From: Streptomyces pseudogriseolus
GTDB taxonomy: Bacteria; Actinomycetota; Actinomycetes; Streptomycetales; Streptomycetaceae
Assembly (NCBI GenBank): GCA_002154585.1
Contig: MUNG01000033.1
Location: 1-45,865, forward strand
Direction of reading: 5' to 3'
Length of the DNA stretch: 45,865 bases
Part shown: positions 1 to 7,900 of the stretch, one piece after another
Position numbering within the stretch: position 1 is the first letter of the stretch
Layout of the letters: the number at the start of each line of letters is the position of its first letter
Translations under genes and position numbers: made by a program
The notes under the pieces: generated by a model
What the model was told of the DNA's origin: nothing
What the model saw: only the letters and a program-made list of their open reading frames with translations
The model's database searches: none

Positions 1-19
1 AGATTGGTATAAGAGACAG
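1..19 (+). other. Residual sequencing adapter (Tn5 mosaic-end-like)
   Basis: Bases 1-19 match the 19-base Tn5/Nextera mosaic end at 17 of 19 positions; only bases 5 and 6 are exchanged. The sequence is also AT-richer than anything around it. This is known library adapter sequence, so it is inferred to be untrimmed read end and not genome. Real sequence begins at about base 20. Confidence 0.85.
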
Positions 20-892
20 GCGAGGGGGTGCGTGGTCGACCTCCTCGGCGCTGCGGCCGATCATCGTCCGCCGCGCGTGCGCGGCCTCGGCGAGGGAGTC
101 GTCACCGTCGTCACCGTCGTCGCCGGGAAGGGGCCGGCCGTCGATGCCGGCGGGAACACCCGCGTCCAGCGGCTCGGGCGCCGCGTGCGGGGGTTCCGGG
201 GCGGATTGGTCGGGCGCCGCGTCCGGGGGCTCCGGGGCGGGTTGGTCGGGCGCCGCGTCCGAGGGCTCGGAGGCTGGTTCGTCGCGCGCCGTGTCCTCAG
301 CCGGCGTCGGCTCGTCCTCGCCGGAGGCGGCCGCGCTCGCCCGTTCCGGTGGCGGGGCCGGGTCCTCCGCGTCCGGGGTGGTCTCGAAGTCCGTCGTGAC
401 GCCGGGCTCGAAGTCGCCGGCTCCGAGGTGTTCCGGGGACTCCGGGGGCGCGGGCGTCTCCGGAGTCTCCTCCGCCGCCGCCCCCAGGTTCTCCGCGAAG
501 CGGCTCAGCAGGCGGGTGACCGCCGAGGTCACCGCGTCCCGCGGGAGTTCCGTGACGCGGCCGTCCGCCGTGGCGGTCCCCGTGACGACGAGCGCCGTCC
601 CGGCGTCCTCGGCGCGCGGGGTCAGCCGCAGGGACAGCCGCACCGTGCCGTTCCCGCGGGCCTCGGCCGCCTCGCCCTCGACGGCGTAGGAGCCGTCGTC
701 CCGCGCGGACACCCGGACCGTGCCGCGGTAGGTGATGGAGGAGCCGCCGATCCGCACCTTCAGCCGCCCGGTGACCGGCTCCGCACCGGCGTCGTGCTGG
801 AGCCCGGGCACCGCCCGGGCGACCCGCGCGGGGTCGTCCAGCACCTCCCTGAGCCGCTCCGCCTCGACCGGAACGAACACCTCGTGCTCCAT
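1..892 (-). CDS. SRPBCC/CoxG-like protein, 3' end cut by contig edge
   Basis: An open frame runs leftward from ATG at 892 and never meets a stop, passing through the adapter, so the C-terminus is missing. Residues 1-150 read as an SRPBCC fold of the CoxG (carbon monoxide dehydrogenase subunit G) type, beginning MEHEVFVPVEAERLREVLDD and including a GRLKVRIGGSSITYRGTVRV-like strand pair. After that comes a long acidic, proline-rich low-complexity linker with repeated D-A-A-P-D-Q-x-A-P-E-P-P units (about 195-260). CoxG-like proteins bind hydrophobic ligands or assist membrane-linked oxidoreductases, but the substrate here is unknown. The repeat linker is typical of Streptomyces homologues, which often end in a transmembrane tail; that tail would lie beyond the edge. 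Confidence 0.75.
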   Translation of the reverse strand, partial: MEHEVFVPVEAERLREVLDDPARVARAVPGLQHDAGAEPVTGRLKVRIGGSSITYRGTVRVSARDDGSYAVEGEAAEARGNGTVRLSLRLTPRAEDAGTALVVTGTATADGRVTELPRDAVTSAVTRLLSRFAENLGAAAEETPETPAPPESPEHLGAGDFEPGVTTDFETTPDAEDPAPPPERASAAASGEDEPTPAEDTARDEPASEPSDAAPDQPAPEPPDAAPDQSAPEPPHAAPEPLDAGVPAGIDGRPLPGDDGDDGDDSLAEAAHARRTMIGRSAEEVDHAPPRLSLIPI

Positions 893-978
893 GAGTGCGG
901 AGCCTACCCACGCGACGCCGTACCGCACCCCCGTCCGCGAGAAGTCGCGGCGCGTCGGTGCGGTGCGCGGTAAGGCCC

Positions 979-2685
979 TCAGTCGCCGTACCGGGGGTGG
1001 ACCAGCGTGGACGGCGGGAGTCCGGGGACGCGGGTGCGTTCCGCCGCTCGGACGTCCGCTGCGAGGGCGGAGTCGGTGAGCGTACGGGGCCGGGGGCCGG
1101 CCGGGTCGAGGCGGGGCCGCGGGGTGTGCCGGTCGGCGGCCAGCACGAACCCCCAGTCGCGATGGTCGCCGGCGGTGCCCGCGGGCCCCCGGTCGGGTCC
1201 GTGGGCGAACCCGGTCTGCCGGCCGCGCACCCGGTACGCGGTGGTGCGCAGCCCGGCCGCGCGCAGGGTGGCGTCGACGGTCCAGAAGTCGCGCGGCCGG
1301 GACCGCACCGCCCCGCCGTGCACCACGAGCCGCCCGCCCGGGGCGAGCGCCCGCCGGGCCAGCCCGTAGAACTCCTGTGCGTACAGCTTGGTGCTGGCGG
1401 TGATCCCGGGGTGCGGCAGGTCCGCCACGACGACGTCGTACGCGGCGGTGGGCGCCGTCCGCAGCCAGTCGAAGGCGTCGGCGGTGATGACGCGGACGCG
1501 CGGGTCGTCGAGGGAGTGCGCGTTGAGCCGGGACAGCGCGGGGTCGGTGCGGGCCAGCCGCACCAGCCCTGCGTCGAGCGCGACGACGTCCGCCCGTCGT
1601 ACGCCGGGATGGCGCAGCACCTCACGGACGGCGAGTCCGTCACCGCCGCCGAGGACCAGGACGCGCGCGTGGCGTCCGGTCATCGCGGGGTGCACGAGGG
1701 CTTCGTGGTAGCGGAGTTCGTCGCGTCCGTCGACCCGCAGCCGCCCGTCGAGGAACAGGTTGAGCGGCCGCCCGTCCCGTCCGCCGGTGAGCAGCACCTC
1801 CTGCACGTCCGTGTGCACGGCGACCCGTACGTCCGGCCCGTACAGCGCCTGCCGGGCGGCCCGTTCGAAGTCGTCGACGAGGACGGCCGCCGAGGCGAGC
1901 AGCGCGAGCACGCACACGTTGGCGGTGAGCAGCAGGCGGCGGGCGCGCGGGGTGAGGTCGCGCCGGAACAGACCGAGGACCAGCGCGCCGCCGACGACCG
2001 CGTTGACCGCGCCGGTGATGAGCGCGCCGGTCAACTGGCCGAGCAGGGGGAGGAGAAGGAAGGGGAAGGCGAGTCCGCCGACCAGCGCGCCCACGTAGTC
2101 CGCCGCGGACAGGTCGGCGACCGCGCCGCCCGCGTCCTGCCGGCGGATCCGCTGGATCAGCTCCATCAGCAGCGGCACCTCGGCGCCGATGAGCAGCCCG
2201 GTGGCGAGGGAGAACGCGACGAGCAGGCAGCGCGGGCCGCCGGCCCACACCCCGCCCCAGTCGCCGGTCCACGCGAACACCGCGTAGAGCGCCATCGCGC
2301 TGCCTCCGCCGACCAGCGCGAGCGCCGCCTCGACCGCGCCGAACCCGGCCGCCGCGTGCCGCCGCAGCCGCTTGGCGGCGAGCGAGCCGATGCCCATCGC
2401 GAAGACCATGACGGACAGCACGACGGAGGTCTGGGCGACCGAGTCGCCCATCAAGTACGCAGCCAGAGCGACGAGTTCCAGCTCGTACACCAGTCCGCAC
2501 GCCGCGCAGACGAACACCCCGGCGAGGACCAGCCACCGCCCGGTGCCCTGCCGCACGGGCAGCGGCACCGCGCTCGCCGGCCCGCCCGCGCTCGCCGCGT
2601 CACCGGCATCGTCCCGCCGGGGGCCGTCCGGCCCGTCCCAGGGCTGCGGGGAGCCTGGCGGGGCGGAGGCCTGCGGATCGATCAC
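979..2685 (-). CDS. Membrane-anchored spermidine synthase-like protein
   Basis: The 568-residue protein has a Pro/Asp-rich cytoplasmic start, about seven hydrophobic segments between residues 50 and 270, and a C-terminal polyamine aminopropyltransferase-like domain (about 290-520). The domain shows the cofactor loop V-L-G-G-G-D-G (346-350) and a D-E-L-R-Y-H-E substrate element. The catalytic region reads D422-L-P-H-P, where the family usually has D-x-x-D-P, so the second acidic residue is lost. Such membrane-fused SpeE-like proteins are common in actinobacteria but their product is not established, so true spermidine synthesis is doubtful. The start is GTG at 2685 with only a weak GAGG in front. 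The neighbouring genes on both sides lie on the same strand. Confidence 0.8.
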   Translation of the reverse strand: MIDPQASAPPGSPQPWDGPDGPRRDDAGDAASAGGPASAVPLPVRQGTGRWLVLAGVFVCAACGLVYELELVALAAYLMGDSVAQTSVVLSVMVFAMGIGSLAAKRLRRHAAAGFGAVEAALALVGGGSAMALYAVFAWTGDWGGVWAGGPRCLLVAFSLATGLLIGAEVPLLMELIQRIRRQDAGGAVADLSAADYVGALVGGLAFPFLLLPLLGQLTGALITGAVNAVVGGALVLGLFRRDLTPRARRLLLTANVCVLALLASAAVLVDDFERAARQALYGPDVRVAVHTDVQEVLLTGGRDGRPLNLFLDGRLRVDGRDELRYHEALVHPAMTGRHARVLVLGGGDGLAVREVLRHPGVRRADVVALDAGLVRLARTDPALSRLNAHSLDDPRVRVITADAFDWLRTAPTAAYDVVVADLPHPGITASTKLYAQEFYGLARRALAPGGRLVVHGGAVRSRPRDFWTVDATLRAAGLRTTAYRVRGRQTGFAHGPDRGPAGTAGDHRDWGFVLAADRHTPRPRLDPAGPRPRTLTDSALAADVRAAERTRVPGLPPSTLVHPRYGD

Positions 2686-2744
2686 CTCAGGGACGTTACG
2701 TCACGCACTCATCGCACAACGTCACCCACACGCGTGATTTTTGT

Positions 2745-3278
2745 TTACGCCCGCACCGCACCGGCGTGCGCGGCGACGCGCGCTCCGACCCGGGTCCGGG
2801 TGGCCACGAGCTGGCCGTCCTGCGGGTAGGCGTGCCAGGTGCGCCAGTGGAACTGGCCCTCGTGACAGCGGGCGAGCATCGCCGTGAACGCGTGCGGGCT
2901 GCCGGGGAAGACCCCGGCCAGCCCCTGGGGATGGTCGGAGACCAGGGCGAGCAGCTCCTGCGCCCGGCCGGCGAAGGCCCCCGGAGGGAGCACCTCCACC
3001 CGGGCGGCGAACTCGTACTCCCAGTCGTCCACCCGCTTGGCCACGCCCAGCGGGAGCGGCGTACTGCTGCCCGGGATGCACGCCACCGTCTCCGAGCACA
3101 GGCCCCGCTCCTCCTGGAGCAGCACCTGGTGGGAGGCGCCGAGCAGCCGCAACTGGAGCTGCGCGCCTTGGAGTTCCAGGTCGAGGGTGGCCAGCGCCGG
3201 AAGCGGCTCGCGACCCAGAGCCCAGGCGAGATCGGCCGCGCGCGTATCGGAGTAGGCGGTGTTCAGGGTCGTGAGCAT
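2745..3278 (-). CDS. DUF2617 family protein
   Basis: A 177-residue cytosolic protein of the DUF2617 family, found in Streptomyces and relatives and of unknown function. It starts MLTTLNTAYSDTRAADLAW and has a central D-D-W-E-Y-E-F segment and a C-terminal F-H-W-R-T-W-H-A-Y-P motif typical of the family. The ATG at 3278 is chosen because GGAG lies seven bases upstream; an upstream in-frame ATG at 3299 has no such site. It reads leftward toward the spermidine-synthase-like gene 59 bases away, so the two may share a transcript. Confidence 0.75.
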   Translation of the reverse strand: MLTTLNTAYSDTRAADLAWALGREPLPALATLDLELQGAQLQLRLLGASHQVLLQEERGLCSETVACIPGSSTPLPLGVAKRVDDWEYEFAARVEVLPPGAFAGRAQELLALVSDHPQGLAGVFPGSPHAFTAMLARCHEGQFHWRTWHAYPQDGQLVATRTRVGARVAAHAGAVRA

Positions 3279-3559
3279 GGATCGGCTCCGCAAGCACACA
3301 GGAGAGAGATACGGGTCCGCGCACCCCGGGACCGGGGACTCGGCCCGTCAGCCCGGTCGCCCGGCCGGAAAGAAGTCCGCGGGGAGATCCGATGGCTGCG
3401 CTGGTGATTTATAGGGAATCATGAACTGTGCCGCCACCACAGCGTTTTTACCCAACTTCGTGGGCTTTCCATCCCTTGGGGGCTCCCCAGCTCACGTGTT
3501 CAACTCCGGCGTGCGCCTCAGGTTTCGGCGCAGTCCGGCGTACAACGCGGTATCCGGAA

Positions 3560-3581
3560 CCGGAGGGTTCACCACCTCCGG
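3560..3581. repeat. Inverted repeat, 7-bp arms
   Basis: CCGGAGG and CCTCCGG are separated by eight bases. It may be a second hairpin of the terminator next to it or an operator for the DUF2617 gene. The sequence alone does not decide. Confidence 0.4.
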
Positions 3582-3589
3582 AGACACCA

Positions 3590-3622
3590 CAGCGGGGCCC
3601 GCCCCAGGTGCGGACCCCGCTG
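3590..3622 (-). terminator. Putative terminator of the 83-residue gene
   Basis: The arms CAGCGGGG and CCCCGCTG pair perfectly and continue inward, after a 1x1 mismatch, with CCGC/GCGG around a 7-base loop. It lies 43 bases past the stop at 3665. There is no U tract, which is common in Streptomyces terminators. Confidence 0.6.
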
Positions 3623-3664
3623 CCGCGGATGCGTTCTCCCGAAGTGGAGCCGTGCTGCCCCGTG

Positions 3665-3916
3665 TCAGCCGCCTCCACCGCCGCATCCGCCCCCTCCGCA
3701 GGACGACCCGCCTCCGCAGGACGAGCCTCCGTCGGAGGACGATCCACAGCTGCTCCCGCCGTCGCCGGCCCACCAGCCGCCGCCGGAGTCCCCGCCGGTG
3801 TGCCCGCCGGAGGAGCTGCTTCTGCCCCTCGGCCCCGCGCCGGCGCGCCGGGACGCCCGCGAGGCGACCATCACGACCAGGACGAACCCGCCGACCAGGA
3901 TGATGCCGACGATCAT
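3665..3916 (-). CDS. Small membrane protein with Gly/Ser/Cys-rich tail
   Basis: The 83-residue product has one N-terminal membrane segment (about residues 2-18), a basic stretch R-A-S-R-R-A, and then an extraordinary tail of almost only Gly, Ser and Cys. The tail contains G-G-W-W-A-G-D and repeated S-S-C-G-G-G blocks and ends in poly-Gly. GGAGGG seven bases before ATG 3916 supports the start. Short proteins with this layout are seen in Streptomyces, but the function is unknown. The five cysteines could bind metal or form disulfides; this is inference. The gene is divergent from the aminotransferase gene. Confidence 0.65.
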   Translation of the reverse strand: MIVGIILVGGFVLVVMVASRASRRAGAGPRGRSSSSGGHTGGDSGGGWWAGDGGSSCGSSSDGGSSCGGGSSCGGGGCGGGGG

Positions 3917-4025
3917 GGCGCCGCCCTCCTTCCCGTTCCCCCCGTGATCCCCCGTGGCATCCCCCCGTGGGTGCCTGGCTCACGGTGTGACCGGGAGATG
4001 CCCTCCCCGCTCACCGGCCAAAGCA

Positions 4026-4039
4026 GAGTTGAGCAACTC
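4026..4039. promoter_or_regulatory. Palindrome in the divergent promoter region
   Basis: GAGTTG and CAACTC are separated by two bases, in the 194-base gap between the small membrane protein gene and the aminotransferase gene. The position suits an operator, but the regulator is unknown. Confidence 0.3.
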
Positions 4040-4110
4040 CAGAGGTTCCGACCCGGCGGGTCCGTGAGGGTGAGTTGAGGACGTGCCCGATGAGGCGGAG
4101 GATGGCCGGC

Positions 4111-5292
4111 ATGACCTCCAGTGCGCGTCCTCTTCTCAATCGCCGGCTCGCGGAGTTCGGGACGACGATCTTCGCCGAGATGTCGGCCCTGGCCGTGCGC
4201 ACCGGGGCCATCAACCTCGGGCAGGGATTCCCCGACACCGACGGCCCCAAGGAGGTCAGGGAGGCCGCCGTGCGGGCGCTGCGCGACGGGCGCGGCAACC
4301 AGTACCCGCCGGGGCCCGGCATCCCCGAGCTGCGCACCGCGATCGCCGCGCACCAGCAGCGCCGGTACGGTCTGTCCGTCGACCCCGACACGGAGGTGCT
4401 GGTCACCGCCGGCGCCACGGAGGCGATCGCGGCCGCCCTGCTCGCGCTGGTGGAACCCGGCGACGAGGTGATCGCCCTGGAGCCGTACTACGACTCCTAC
4501 GCCGCCTGCATCGCCATGGCGGGCGGCGCCCGCGTCCCCGTCACGCTCCGGCCGGACGGGAGCCGCTTCCGCCTCGACCTGGACGAGCTGCGCGACGCGG
4601 TCACCGGCCGCACCCGGCTGCTGCTGATCAACACCCCGCACAACCCGACCGGCACCGTCCTCACCCGCGAGGAGCTGGCGTCGATCGCCGAGCTGGCCGT
4701 CGAGCGGGACCTTCTGGTCGTCACCGACGAGGTCTACGAGCACCTCGTGTTCGACGACGCCGAGCACATCCCCCTGGCGTCCTTCCCCGGCATGCGGGAC
4801 CGCACGGTCACCATCTCGAGTGCCGGCAAGACGTTCTCCTTCACCGGCTGGAAGGTCGGCTGGATCACCGCCTCACCCGAGCTGGTCACGGCCGTCCGCT
4901 CGGCCAAGCAGTTCCTCACCTACGTCTCCGCGGGACCCTTCCAGTACGCGGTCGCGGAGGCGCTCGCGCTGCCGGAGTCGTACTTCACCGGCTTCCGCGC
5001 GGACATGCTCGCCAAGCGGGACGTCCTGGCGGCGGGCCTGGAGGAGGCCGGCCTGACGGTGTACCGCCCGTCCGGCACCTACTTCATCACCGCAGACATC
5101 CGCCCCCTGGGCGAGTCCGACGGCATCGCCTTCTGCCGCGCCCTCCCGGACCGCGCGGGCGTCGTCGCCATCCCCACGGCCGTCTTCTACGACCACCGCG
5201 ACATGGGCGCCCCCTTCGTCCGCTTCGCCTTCTGCAAGCAGCGGCACGTCCTGGAGGAGGCGGCGGCCCGGCTCAAGAGCGCGGGGCGCTGA
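4111..5292 (+). CDS. Pyridoxal-phosphate aminotransferase, fold type I
   Basis: A 393-residue class I/II aminotransferase. Motifs in order: G-Q-G-F-P-D (37-42), Y-P-P-G-P-G-I-P-E-L-R (65-75), N-T-P-H-N-P-T-G (174-181), D206-E-V-Y, the PLP-binding lysine K240 in S-S-A-G-K-T-F-S-F-T-G-W-K-V-G-W, and the C-terminal V-R-F-A-F arginine. This pattern is closest to the kynurenine/glutamine transaminase and N-succinyldiaminopimelate aminotransferase group; the exact substrate cannot be read from sequence. ATG 4111 is chosen because GGAGG ends nine bases upstream, whereas ATG 4102 directly abuts that site. It is cytosolic and likely monocistronic, with a terminator at 5324. Confidence 0.88.
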   Translation: MTSSARPLLNRRLAEFGTTIFAEMSALAVRTGAINLGQGFPDTDGPKEVREAAVRALRDGRGNQYPPGPGIPELRTAIAAHQQRRYGLSVDPDTEVLVTAGATEAIAAALLALVEPGDEVIALEPYYDSYAACIAMAGGARVPVTLRPDGSRFRLDLDELRDAVTGRTRLLLINTPHNPTGTVLTREELASIAELAVERDLLVVTDEVYEHLVFDDAEHIPLASFPGMRDRTVTISSAGKTFSFTGWKVGWITASPELVTAVRSAKQFLTYVSAGPFQYAVAEALALPESYFTGFRADMLAKRDVLAAGLEEAGLTVYRPSGTYFITADIRPLGESDGIAFCRALPDRAGVVAIPTAVFYDHRDMGAPFVRFAFCKQRHVLEEAAARLKSAGR

Positions 5293-5323
5293 ACACCGGC
5301 GCTGTCCTGAACGGTCGCCCGAC

Positions 5324-5344
5324 GGGGCGGTCCCTGACCGTCCC
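5324..5344. terminator. Bidirectional hairpin between convergent genes
   Basis: GGGGCGGTC and GACCGTCCC pair over nine bases with one G-U wobble around the loop CCT. It sits between the stops at 5292 (+) and 5350 (-), a good place to end both transcripts. Confidence 0.6.
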
Positions 5345-5349
5345 GCTCG

Positions 5350-5736
5350 TCAGGGCCAGGTGCGCTCGACACGGTCGCGCCGCACGGCGTAGGCCGCGGG
5401 ACCGCCCCTGGCGACGGCCCGGTGGATCGCCTCGCGGTGCGCATCGAACCGTCCGACCATGTCCGCACTCGTCAGCTGCTGATTGTCCAGATAGAAGAGC
5501 ACCGCTTCCCGCTCCAGTACCGGCTGGATCTCCAGATCCCTGCTCTTGATGCGGCCGTCCTTCGAGATGGGCACCCACAGCTGGTCCAGGCCATGAGCGA
5601 TCCAGTCCTCGTCGGCGATGTCCTGCGCATCGTCAGGGAAGACGTCCCCGATGCGGTGCACGGTCCAGCCGCATGCCTTCAGCCCTTCCGCGACGCGACG
5701 TCCGAGATTGCGGTCCAGGAAGAACTCAGGCGGCAA
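5350..5736 (-). CDS. PIN-like toxin, VapC45 type
   Basis: The 128-residue protein begins P-P-E-F-F-L-D-R-N-L-G with an acidic residue at position 8, followed by an I-G-D-V-F-P-D-D stretch, W-I-A-H-G and S-K-D-G. This is the layout of the PIN-like family that includes Mycobacterium VapC45 (Rv2019). PIN toxins are Mg-dependent RNases, but RNase activity here is inferred. TTG 5736 is the only reasonable start; it lies inside the last codons of the upstream gene (11-base overlap), implying translational coupling. Expression is probably autoregulated by its partner. Confidence 0.65.
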   Translation of the reverse strand: MPPEFFLDRNLGRRVAEGLKACGWTVHRIGDVFPDDAQDIADEDWIAHGLDQLWVPISKDGRIKSRDLEIQPVLEREAVLFYLDNQQLTSADMVGRFDAHREAIHRAVARGGPAAYAVRRDRVERTWP

Positions 5737-6382
5737 GGCGCACCACTGCCTTGCACACCGCGTCGACCTGTTCCGGTGTCATGTCGAAGTCGTACGCGAT
5801 GTCCTGAACGCTCTCCCCCGCCTCCCACAGGTCGGTGATGGCTTTCACCGCGACACGGTTGGCGGCCACGACAGGCCTGCCCTGCCCGAACCTCGGGTCG
5901 ATCACGACGGGGACGGACTCCGGGTACTGCCGGAGCCGCAGACTGGTGGGGAAGTCGTCGTCGGGCTCCCAGTTCAGATAGCGAAGGTAGTCGGCCACCA
6001 CTTCGTGAATGGGAGCCTGACCGTCCCGGGCCCTTCGCAGGTCACCCAGGCCATGCTCGACGAAGATGTCGACGCCGTCCGTCGCGATGCGCTTGGAAAC
6101 GAGCCCGTAGGGGGTGTGGAACGCGTCCCGTACGGCAGCAGCCGCTTCCCTGATCTCACTCATCCGCAACCCCAGGTCGCGCAAGGACCGCAGGACGTGC
6201 GCCTCGGCCACCGCGATGAACGGCACCGAGGGCTGCCCGTTCCGCAGCGGTTCGACCTGATGGACGAGAGGCGCCCCGGCAGCGCTGCTCTTCAGCCACG
6301 AGTGCAGCGTGGACTGCGGAATCTGCAGGTGAGAGGCCGTTTCCGTGGGAGTCAGCAGTCCATCGTTGAATCGGTCGACCAT
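5726..6382 (-). CDS. DUF433/HTH antitoxin, VapB45 type
   Basis: A 218-residue protein with an N-terminal helix-turn-helix (about residues 8-45, T-P-T-E-T-A-S-H-L-Q-I-P-Q-S-T-L-H-S-W) and a C-terminal DUF433-like domain (about 150-218) containing P-V-V-A-A-N-R-V-A-V and I-A-Y-D-F-D-M-T-P-E-Q-V. This matches the two-domain layout of VapB45 (Rv2018), whose gene also precedes and overlaps a PIN-like toxin gene. GGAGGAGG a few bases before ATG 6382 fixes the start. The inferred role is neutralising the toxin and repressing its own promoter. Confidence 0.68.
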   Translation of the reverse strand: MVDRFNDGLLTPTETASHLQIPQSTLHSWLKSSAAGAPLVHQVEPLRNGQPSVPFIAVAEAHVLRSLRDLGLRMSEIREAAAAVRDAFHTPYGLVSKRIATDGVDIFVEHGLGDLRRARDGQAPIHEVVADYLRYLNWEPDDDFPTSLRLRQYPESVPVVIDPRFGQGRPVVAANRVAVKAITDLWEAGESVQDIAYDFDMTPEQVDAVCKAVVRLAA

Positions 6383-6755
6383 GCCCCACCTCCTCCGTCT
6401 GTCGCGTCCGCCGGCGAATCTCGCATCGTCGCACATCAAGTTTCCCGTCCGGAGAGTGATCGCACACCCGACTCGCTGCGCAGCAGGCCGCACGGAGCGA
6501 ATCCGCGTCCTGATGCACGCGGCGGTCCCGGCGCCGGCCGGGTTGCGGGGCGCAAGCGCGGTCGCAGCAGTCACCGGTGACGAGGGCGGGGCCGCAGCCG
6601 GACACGTTGGAAAAGCAGGTCTGGGCACGGAGCTGCCCCGACGGCTTGCGGTCGCGGCGAACGTAACGGCAGGTGTCCCGCGCCTGCAAGCCGGTCACCC
6701 GCACGAGTGAAGCGCGCCGTCCGGCGTGGTCTTTTTCCTCGGTTCCTCGGGCAGG
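6383..6755. other. Non-coding interval upstream of the TA pair
   Basis: No gene is supported in these 373 bases. Frames on both strands lack ribosome sites, Streptomyces codon bias and recognisable motifs. The right part runs into the strong hairpin at 6758-6801. The promoter of the toxin-antitoxin operon should lie near 6400-6450, but I could not pick a convincing -35/-10 pair. Confidence 0.45.
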
Positions 6756-7190
6756 TCAGCGGCCCACGGGCCCCTCGTGAGCGAGGGGCCCGTGGGCCGC
6801 TCCGGTCAGGGGCGGCGGGACTTCAGGTCGCCTATACTCCTCCGTCTGCAACAAGCCAGGGACGACGTGCGCCGCGTATTCGCGGACCGCCACCGCCCGC
6901 TCCGAGTACTCCATGAACTTCCGTGACCAGTCCGGGAACGCCTCCCGGTACACGTACGGCCACAGCTCGACCAGCAGGTCGTCCGCACCCAGCGCCGCGT
7001 CCAGTGCCCGCGCCAGCTCCAGCGTCGGTTTCGCTCCCGAGGCACGCTCGATCTGGGTGATCCGCGTACTCACCACGTGGGTCAGCGCGCCGAGTTCGGC
7101 CTGGGTGAGCCCGGCCGCCGTGCGCAGTCTGCGGACCCGCGCGCCGAACAGCGCGGCCATCGACGTACTGGGGTCAATTCCGTTGGCCAA
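6756..7190 (-). pseudogene. Truncated XRE-family regulator (DUF5753 domain cut short)
   Basis: Residues 11-75 form a Cro/C1 helix-turn-helix (F-G-A-R-V-R-R-L-R-T-A-A-G-L-T-Q-A-E-L-G). This is followed by the beginning of the DUF5753 region (W-S-R-K-F-M-E-Y-S-E, then V-V-P-G-L-L-Q-T-E-E-Y). Intact Streptomyces members are about 280 residues; this one stops at 144, and its last 20 or so residues are encoded by the arms of an inverted repeat. The start is TTG 7190 with GGAAG nearby. Such genes usually pair with a DUF397 gene and an ATPase gene; the ATPase is present divergently, the DUF397 gene is absent. Probably a decayed gene, though a short DNA-binding product is possible. Confidence 0.65.
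6758..6801. repeat. Perfect 19-bp inverted repeat, terminator-like
   Basis: Arms 6758-6776 and 6783-6801 are perfectly complementary with a 6-base loop (GTGAGC). The core CCCACGGGCCCCTC recurs in the terminator behind hspR (18514-18527). It overlaps the last codons of the truncated regulator and would form a very stable RNA hairpin in either direction; no U tract follows. Confidence 0.7.
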
Positions 7191-7337
7191 AGCGTCACTT
7201 CCGTTCCTTATGGGCTGAAAGGTAAGCCGGCGCCCCCTTTTGAGAGTAGGGCGCGCCGACGACCCTTGACCACGGAAAGCGACGACTCGTGCACGCTACG
7301 AGTCCAACCGGCTCGACGGAGAAGGACGGACCACGCC

Positions 7338-7832
7338 GTGCTCACTGGAACCATCGCACCGGACCGGGAACTGCCGACGGCCGCCGCGCAGTTCCCCTCC
7401 TCGCCGCACGGCGCGCGGCTCGCCCGGCGCTTCGCCGTGAAGTGCCTGGAGGGTTGGGGTCACCCGCCGGCGTCGGACGCGTCGTGCACGATCGCCCTCG
7501 TCGTCGGGGAGCTGGCCGCCAAAGCCGTACGGCACGGTCGGGTGCCGGGCCGGGACTTCGGTCTGCGGCTCGTGCTGGACGAGGCGGCGGGTCTGGTACG
7601 GGTGGAGGTGGCGGACGCGGCCGGCGGGAAGAAACCGGCCGCGGCCACGCCCCTGGTGCCGCCCGAGGGTGAGTCCGGCCGGGGGCTGTTCCTGGTGGAC
7701 GTTCTGGCCGAGCGCTGGGGCTGGGAGCCGCGCGAGCCCGTGGGCAAGACGGTGTGGGCGGAGTGCGCGCTGGACGGCCGGGGCCGGCCGGATGAGTGCC
7801 GTCGCGCCGGCGGTGAGTACCGGTACTCATGA
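7338..7832 (+). CDS. ATP-binding protein, anti-sigma-factor-kinase-like
   Basis: A 164-residue protein of the HATPase_c family that in Streptomyces is usually called an ATP-binding or anti-sigma factor RsbW-like protein. The G-box is intact (E-S-G-R-G-L-F-L-V-D-V-L-A-E-R-W-G-W). The N-box reads E-L-A-A-K-A-V-R-H-G, so the usual Asn is Lys, which could weaken Mg-ATP binding. GTG 7338 has an AAGGA site upstream. It is transcribed away from the truncated XRE gene, a pairing typical of the abundant Streptomyces XRE/DUF397/ATPase clusters. The partner is unknown. Confidence 0.75.
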   Translation: MLTGTIAPDRELPTAAAQFPSSPHGARLARRFAVKCLEGWGHPPASDASCTIALVVGELAAKAVRHGRVPGRDFGLRLVLDEAAGLVRVEVADAAGGKKPAAATPLVPPEGESGRGLFLVDVLAERWGWEPREPVGKTVWAECALDGRGRPDECRRAGGEYRYS

Positions 7833-7900
7833 CGAGGTACGGCCCCGCCGGTCACCGTGGTGATCACCAACCCGTACCGGTTCCAGGAAGGGCCTCCCTC

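Larger units (their letters stand above)
3279..3664. other. Non-coding interval with two hairpins
   Basis: No convincing gene is seen in these 386 bases. The short frames here are antisense shadows with poor codon bias. The interval contains a terminator-like hairpin (3590-3622), a shorter inverted repeat (3560-3581) and, reading leftward toward DUF2617, an AT-rich TATAAAT near 3410 that could be a -10 box; no clear -35 was found for it. Confidence 0.5.

Noticed and set aside
297-1643. Long minus-strand frame of 448 residues overlapping the first two genes
   Set aside because: It is Arg/Pro/Ala-rich shadow coding in another frame of the spermidine-synthase-like gene and has no recognisable motif.
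2372-2737. CRISPR-like repetition in the window
   Set aside because: No regular direct repeats with unique spacers were found anywhere; the repeats seen are operators, hairpins and low-complexity protein segments.
895-2829. 644-residue plus-strand frame opposite the spermidine-synthase-like gene
   Set aside because: Typical antisense frame of a high-GC gene; composition is Gly/Arg/Glu-biased and the true gene has clear motifs.
6345-6710. Plus-strand frame in the gap upstream of the TA pair
   Set aside because: No ribosome site, poor codon bias and no family resemblance.
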